DNA of 17,394 bases, taken from JBDTMC01 sp039934475. GTDB lineage: Bacteria; Acidobacteriota; Terriglobia; Bryobacterales; Bryobacteraceae. Position 1 is the stretch's first letter; each line of letters begins with the position of its first letter. The position numbers and the translations under genes were made by a program. The notes under the pieces were generated by a model. The model was not told the DNA's origin. It saw only the letters and a program-made list of their open reading frames with translations, and made no database searches. Shown here one piece after another: positions 14,579-17,394 of the stretch. The stretch spans positions 1 through 17,394 of the forward strand of contig JBDTMC010000126.1 of assembly GCA_039934475.1 (NCBI GenBank). Reading direction: 5' to 3'.

Positions 14579-16255
14579 CTATTGAACCAAGTCGATGCTG
14601 GCGATGGTGCGGGGGCCAGTGCGCAGTTCGTTCACCACTTTCCCTTTGGCGTCCACTTCAACGATGCGGCGGCCGGTGTAATCGGCGATGAGAATGCCGC
14701 CATCGGCGAGCGGGACAAAACCCGAGGCCCATCCGAATTGAATGTCCAATTTATTGCCGGCGATGGAACGGACTACTTCGCCGGCGGGATTCACTTCCAC
14801 TACTTCGCCGGGGTCGGAGATGCTGATCATGGTGTTGCCGTTGGCGAGACGCCGCGCCATGTAGGATCGCCGTTTTTCGCCATTCGGCGCCTGCCACGAC
14901 CAGATGATTTTGCCGCCCTTGTCCACTTCGATGATCTTGGCGATGGCCTCAATGGCGATGAGGGTTGTGCCGGCATCGGTGCGGTGGGCGTTGCGCATAC
15001 GCATGTTGGCAAGGTCGGGGCTCTCGTACTTCCAGACCACTTTCTTATCCGGCGTAACTTCTATGACGCGGCCTAATTTCGCGTCGCCAATCAGGGTGTT
15101 GCCGTTGGCCAGACGCTGCGCGGCCAAGGGATGCTCCAGGCCTTCGTCCGGTCCGTAGCTCCAGACGGGTTTGTGGTTGGCGTCCATCTCGACGATGATC
15201 TTCTTCGGATTGAGCGTGTAGAGGACGTGGCCGTTGGGCAGTGACTGGACATCGTGGCCGTGCTCATTCGGCACGGTCCAGTGCACCTTACCGGAAGGCC
15301 AGTCCATGGCGACGATCTCGCCGACGGGGCCGTGGTCGGAGATGAGGATCTGGCGCTGCGGCGGCTTGGCTTTGAGATAGCGGTCGAAGTAGGCGAACGC
15401 GCGGGCCTCGGCGCGATCGGCGTCCGCGCCCTTAAAGCCGTGGCCCGCTCCGCTGATGGTCTCAAGTTCTGCCGGAACGCCGGCGGCGACGAGTTTCTCG
15501 GTGATCCACAGGGAGTGCTCGTAGGCGACAAAGGTGTCGTTGGTTCCGTGGATAGAGAGCGTAGGCGCGGCGTTGGGCGTTACCCAGTTGATGGGGCTCG
15601 CCTGCTGGTGAATGAGCCGGTTGTGATCGAGGTCGCCGCCAAGGAATAAGGGCAGCACATCCTTCGCGTCAACACTCTTCGAGTAGGACTGGGTAAAGTC
15701 AGACGGACCGTAATAGTTCACCACGCACTGCACGCGGCTGGAGTAAGTGGGGTTAGGACCGGTACCTTCCAACTCCGCCACATCGCCAGTGAGGCCGAGC
15801 ATCAGAACGATATGCCCGCCGGCGCTGCCGCCCATGGTGCCGATGTGCTCCGGATCAAGGCCGAAGCGCGCGGCGTTGGCGCGCAGGAAGCGGACGGCGG
15901 CCTTGGCGTCGTGCACCGCCGCGGGGTATTGGTTGCGCGGCGCCAGACGGTACGACATAGTGGCGGCAACGTAGCCGCGTTCGGCCAAGCGGATGGCAAC
16001 CGGCAGGTAGCTTTGGCGATTCCCTGCCCGGAAGCCGCCGCCGTGAATCAGCAGCACAGCGGGACGCGGCGCGGCGGAATCCGCCTTTGGGCGCACGATA
16101 TCCATCGCCACGCGACCACCAACATTTGAGTATTCAATGTCGGCCTCATAGCTCACCGTGTCGGGCATCGGCGGCGCCGAAGGCGGCGTTTGCGCCCATA
16201 AGGCGGAAGAAGAGAAAAGAATGGCAGCAGCCCAGAATCGCATCTGGGCAAGCAT
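14579..16255 (-). CDS. Secreted esterase/lipase (HSL/BD-FAE-like) fused to a PQQ/NHL-type beta-propeller
   Basis: A 558-residue fusion. A Sec signal covers residues 1-22. Residues 35-295 are an alpha/beta-hydrolase: oxyanion loop H71-GGG-F, nucleophile G142-G-S144-A-G-G, acid D240 (HGTND) and base H272 (GAGHGF), the layout of carbohydrate esterases and carboxylesterases. Residues 300-558 form a beta-propeller from repeats such as LANGNTLIGD, GRVIEVTPDKKVVWKY, LANGNTMISI and GGILIADYTGRRIVEV. The propeller may bind a ligand or tether the enzyme to a partner. ATG 16255 and ATG 16243 (MRFWAAA) both give a usable signal; neither has a clear Shine-Dalgarno, and I kept the first. Its TAG abuts the ATG of the dehydrogenase small subunit, which suggests the esterase releases a hydroxylated product that the dehydrogenase oxidises; that pairing is inference. 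Confidence 0.88.
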   Translation of the reverse strand: MLAQMRFWAAAILFSSSALWAQTPPSAPPMPDTVSYEADIEYSNVGGRVAMDIVRPKADSAAPRPAVLLIHGGGFRAGNRQSYLPVAIRLAERGYVAATMSYRLAPRNQYPAAVHDAKAAVRFLRANAARFGLDPEHIGTMGGSAGGHIVLMLGLTGDVAELEGTGPNPTYSSRVQCVVNYYGPSDFTQSYSKSVDAKDVLPLFLGGDLDHNRLIHQQASPINWVTPNAAPTLSIHGTNDTFVAYEHSLWITEKLVAAGVPAELETISGAGHGFKGADADRAEARAFAYFDRYLKAKPPQRQILISDHGPVGEIVAMDWPSGKVHWTVPNEHGHDVQSLPNGHVLYTLNPKKIIVEMDANHKPVWSYGPDEGLEHPLAAQRLANGNTLIGDAKLGRVIEVTPDKKVVWKYESPDLANMRMRNAHRTDAGTTLIAIEAIAKIIEVDKGGKIIWSWQAPNGEKRRSYMARRLANGNTMISISDPGEVVEVNPAGEVVRSIAGNKLDIQFGWASGFVPLADGGILIADYTGRRIVEVDAKGKVVNELRTGPRTIASIDLVQ

Positions 16256-16330
16256 ATCAGGATTCGGCTGCCGGCTGATGGATCTTACGCGAAGCTCAGA
16301 TCAACGGAACCGAAGTTCCCAATCGGTGGT
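16256..16330 (-). promoter_or_regulatory. Gap upstream of the esterase fusion, weak promoter candidate
   Basis: A 75-bp gap between two minus-strand genes. Read on the minus strand, TTCCGT (16309-16304) and TAAGAT (16287-16282) stand 16 bases apart and could serve as a weak sigma-70-type promoter for the esterase/dehydrogenase unit. The -35 match is poor and overlaps the hairpin noted separately, so either reading may be wrong. Confidence 0.22.
16306..16319 (-). terminator. Short cUUCGg hairpin after the SDR stop, possible weak terminator
   Basis: On the minus strand GGAAC, TTCG, GTTCC forms a perfect five-base-pair stem closed by the very stable UUCG tetraloop, beginning 11 bases after the SDR stop. 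No run of T follows, so it is not a standard intrinsic terminator; it could slow polymerase or protect the 3' end of the HIT-SDR message. Confidence 0.3.
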
Positions 16331-17170
16331 TCATGAATTCTCCAGCATGCTGTGAACCTCTGGATTGCGGCCGGCCAGGATGTTGCTGGTGCGTGCCTCA
16401 ATCCAGGGAAATACTTCGTCGTGCGTCATCACGTAGAGGCGGTTTTCCCGAATCGCGCGTAAGACGTGAGCGGCGACAGTTTCTGCCGGCATGCCTGCGG
16501 CGATCGCTTCCTTTACCATCTCCTTGCGGCTACGCAGAAACTGGCGTTGCTCGTCAGGGAGTTTGCGCGGCACGTCGGGACGGTTGCGATCAGAATCGGC
16601 GATGCGTGTTTGTACGGCGGCGGGACATAAGACAGAAACACCGATGTTTGAGCCCACCGTTACCAGTTCGTTGTAGAGCGATTCGGACAGCGACACCACC
16701 CCCGCCTTTGTTACGCCATACGCGGCGGCGAAAGGGATAGGAAGGAAGGCAGCGGCCGAAGCTGTGTTGACGACATGACCTTGTTCTCCGTGGGCGAGCA
16801 TGTGAGGCAAGAAGGCTTGCACACCATGAATCACACCCCACAGATTGACGCCCACGGCCCACTTCCAGCCTTCGAGAGTGGATTCCCAACAAGACCCGAC
16901 CTCGCCTGCTACGCCCGCGTTGTTCATGAGGATGTGGACTTGTCCGAGGGCCGCGATCGACGTCTGGGCAAGGGCGCGCACCGAGTCCATCTGGCTTACG
17001 TCGGTCCGCACGCCCAGGCAGTCGAGCGACGCTGCGGCTTCCTGCAAAGCCGCTACTTCGATGTCCGCAATGACAACGTTCGCGCCGGCGGCCACCAGCG
17101 CCCGGGCCACAGCGAGTCCTATGCCGCTGGCGCCGCCAGTGATGACAGCATTCTTACCGGCAACTTCCAT
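16331..17170 (-). CDS. Short-chain dehydrogenase/reductase (classical SDR)
   Basis: A 279-residue cytoplasmic NAD(P)-dependent oxidoreductase. The cofactor loop is T11-GGASGI-G18, D36 at the end of strand 2 points to NAD(H), N83-N-A-G86 is intact, and the catalytic residues are S138, Y151 and K155 (YGVTK) with N109. After PAAVQTRI the protein has a longer C-terminal part than minimal SDRs (EQRQFLRSRKEMV onward, ending in a helix), common in the acidobacterial and actinobacterial group acting on hydrophobic or steroid-like substrates; the substrate is not identifiable. The start ATG 17170 is firm: GGAGG at 17181-17177 stands six bases upstream, and the ATG shares one base with the TGA of the HIT gene (TGATG). 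It shares only the fold and motifs with the SDR at 1551-2261 and is not an obvious recent copy. Confidence 0.93.
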   Translation of the reverse strand: MEVAGKNAVITGGASGIGLAVARALVAAGANVVIADIEVAALQEAAASLDCLGVRTDVSQMDSVRALAQTSIAALGQVHILMNNAGVAGEVGSCWESTLEGWKWAVGVNLWGVIHGVQAFLPHMLAHGEQGHVVNTASAAAFLPIPFAAAYGVTKAGVVSLSESLYNELVTVGSNIGVSVLCPAAVQTRIADSDRNRPDVPRKLPDEQRQFLRSRKEMVKEAIAAGMPAETVAAHVLRAIRENRLYVMTHDEVFPWIEARTSNILAGRNPEVHSMLENS

Positions 17171-17394
17171 CAGCCGCCTCCGCGAAGCTTCTTCACTGCT
17201 TCGGCGAGCACCGAGCGCGTGCTTTCCCGTGAATCATCGTCGGGGTAGGGCCTCCGGGGCCAGAAGAATCCCTTCATGCCGTCCTTGCGCGAGCGGGGGA
17301 TCACATGGACATGGAGGTGCGGCACGGTCTGGCTGACTTTTACATTGACGCAGACAAAGGAGCCTTCGGCGCCCAAGCCGTCTTCCACTGCCTG
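17170..17394 (-). CDS. HIT-family (histidine triad) nucleotide-binding hydrolase, C-terminal part only
   Basis: The frame is open to the right edge, so only the last 74 residues are visible and the start lies outside. The histidine triad HLHVHVIPR (HxHxHxx form) is plain, preceded by the strand FVCVNVKVSQTVP, as in Hint/Fhit-type proteins that cleave nucleoside phosphoramidates or dinucleoside polyphosphates. The GMKGFFWPRRPYPDDD segment after the triad followed by a helical tail ending KKLRGGG is typical of the bacterial HIT group. A GTG at 17388 is an internal valine, not a start. The stop overlaps the SDR start by one base, so the two are coupled, though a shared pathway is not implied by the families. 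Confidence 0.88.
   Translation of the reverse strand, partial: QAVEDGLGAEGSFVCVNVKVSQTVPHLHVHVIPRSRKDGMKGFFWPRRPYPDDDSRESTRSVLAEAVKKLRGGG

Noticed and set aside
1..17394. CRISPR arrays, tRNA genes, insertion sequences
   Set aside because: No regularly spaced repeats, no cloverleaf-like sequence and no transposase or terminal inverted repeats were seen on reading.

Overview
The window is GC-rich bacterial DNA packed with genes on both strands. Gaps are short and many stop and start codons overlap. I see no tRNA, rRNA, CRISPR array or insertion sequence. The gene mix suggests an Acidobacteriota chromosome of the Solibacter/Bryobacter type: a VWFA-related protein of the acidobacterial kind, many exported hydrolases, a Tat-exported sulfatase, a cytochrome c/copper monooxygenase fusion and a gluconate-2-dehydrogenase-type GMC oxidoreductase. 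This placement is an inference from gene families, not from a marker gene.

Layout from left to right. (1) 1-1504, minus: a secreted VWFA-related protein that runs off the left edge. (2) 1551-3363, minus: a serine beta-lactamase-like hydrolase followed by a short-chain dehydrogenase (SDR). (3) 3433-5321, plus: an exported Fes-type esterase translationally coupled to an ornithine cyclodeaminase/mu-crystallin family enzyme. (4) 5311-9030, minus, read in the order sulfatase, cytochrome c/copper monooxygenase, signal-less peptidoglycan hydrolase, lipoprotein; every junction is a small gap or an overlap. (5) 9168-12471, plus, divergent from the sulfatase: two tandem paralogous secreted proteins with an Asp-box motif. 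(6) 12468-16255, minus, read in the order esterase/beta-propeller fusion, gluconate dehydrogenase subunit 3, GMC oxidoreductase large subunit. (7) 16331-17394, minus: a HIT-family protein (cut by the right edge) coupled to a second SDR.

Most products carry Sec, Tat or lipoprotein signals, so the region mainly encodes envelope or extracellular breakdown of sulfated, esterified or glycosidic material together with periplasmic redox chemistry. The least conventional parts are the two ten-cysteine Asp-box paralogs, which I cannot assign to a characterised function, and the overlapping peptidoglycan hydrolase/lipoprotein pair, whose design resembles an exported lytic effector with a lipoprotein inhibitor. 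Neither has been tested here beyond reading the sequence.
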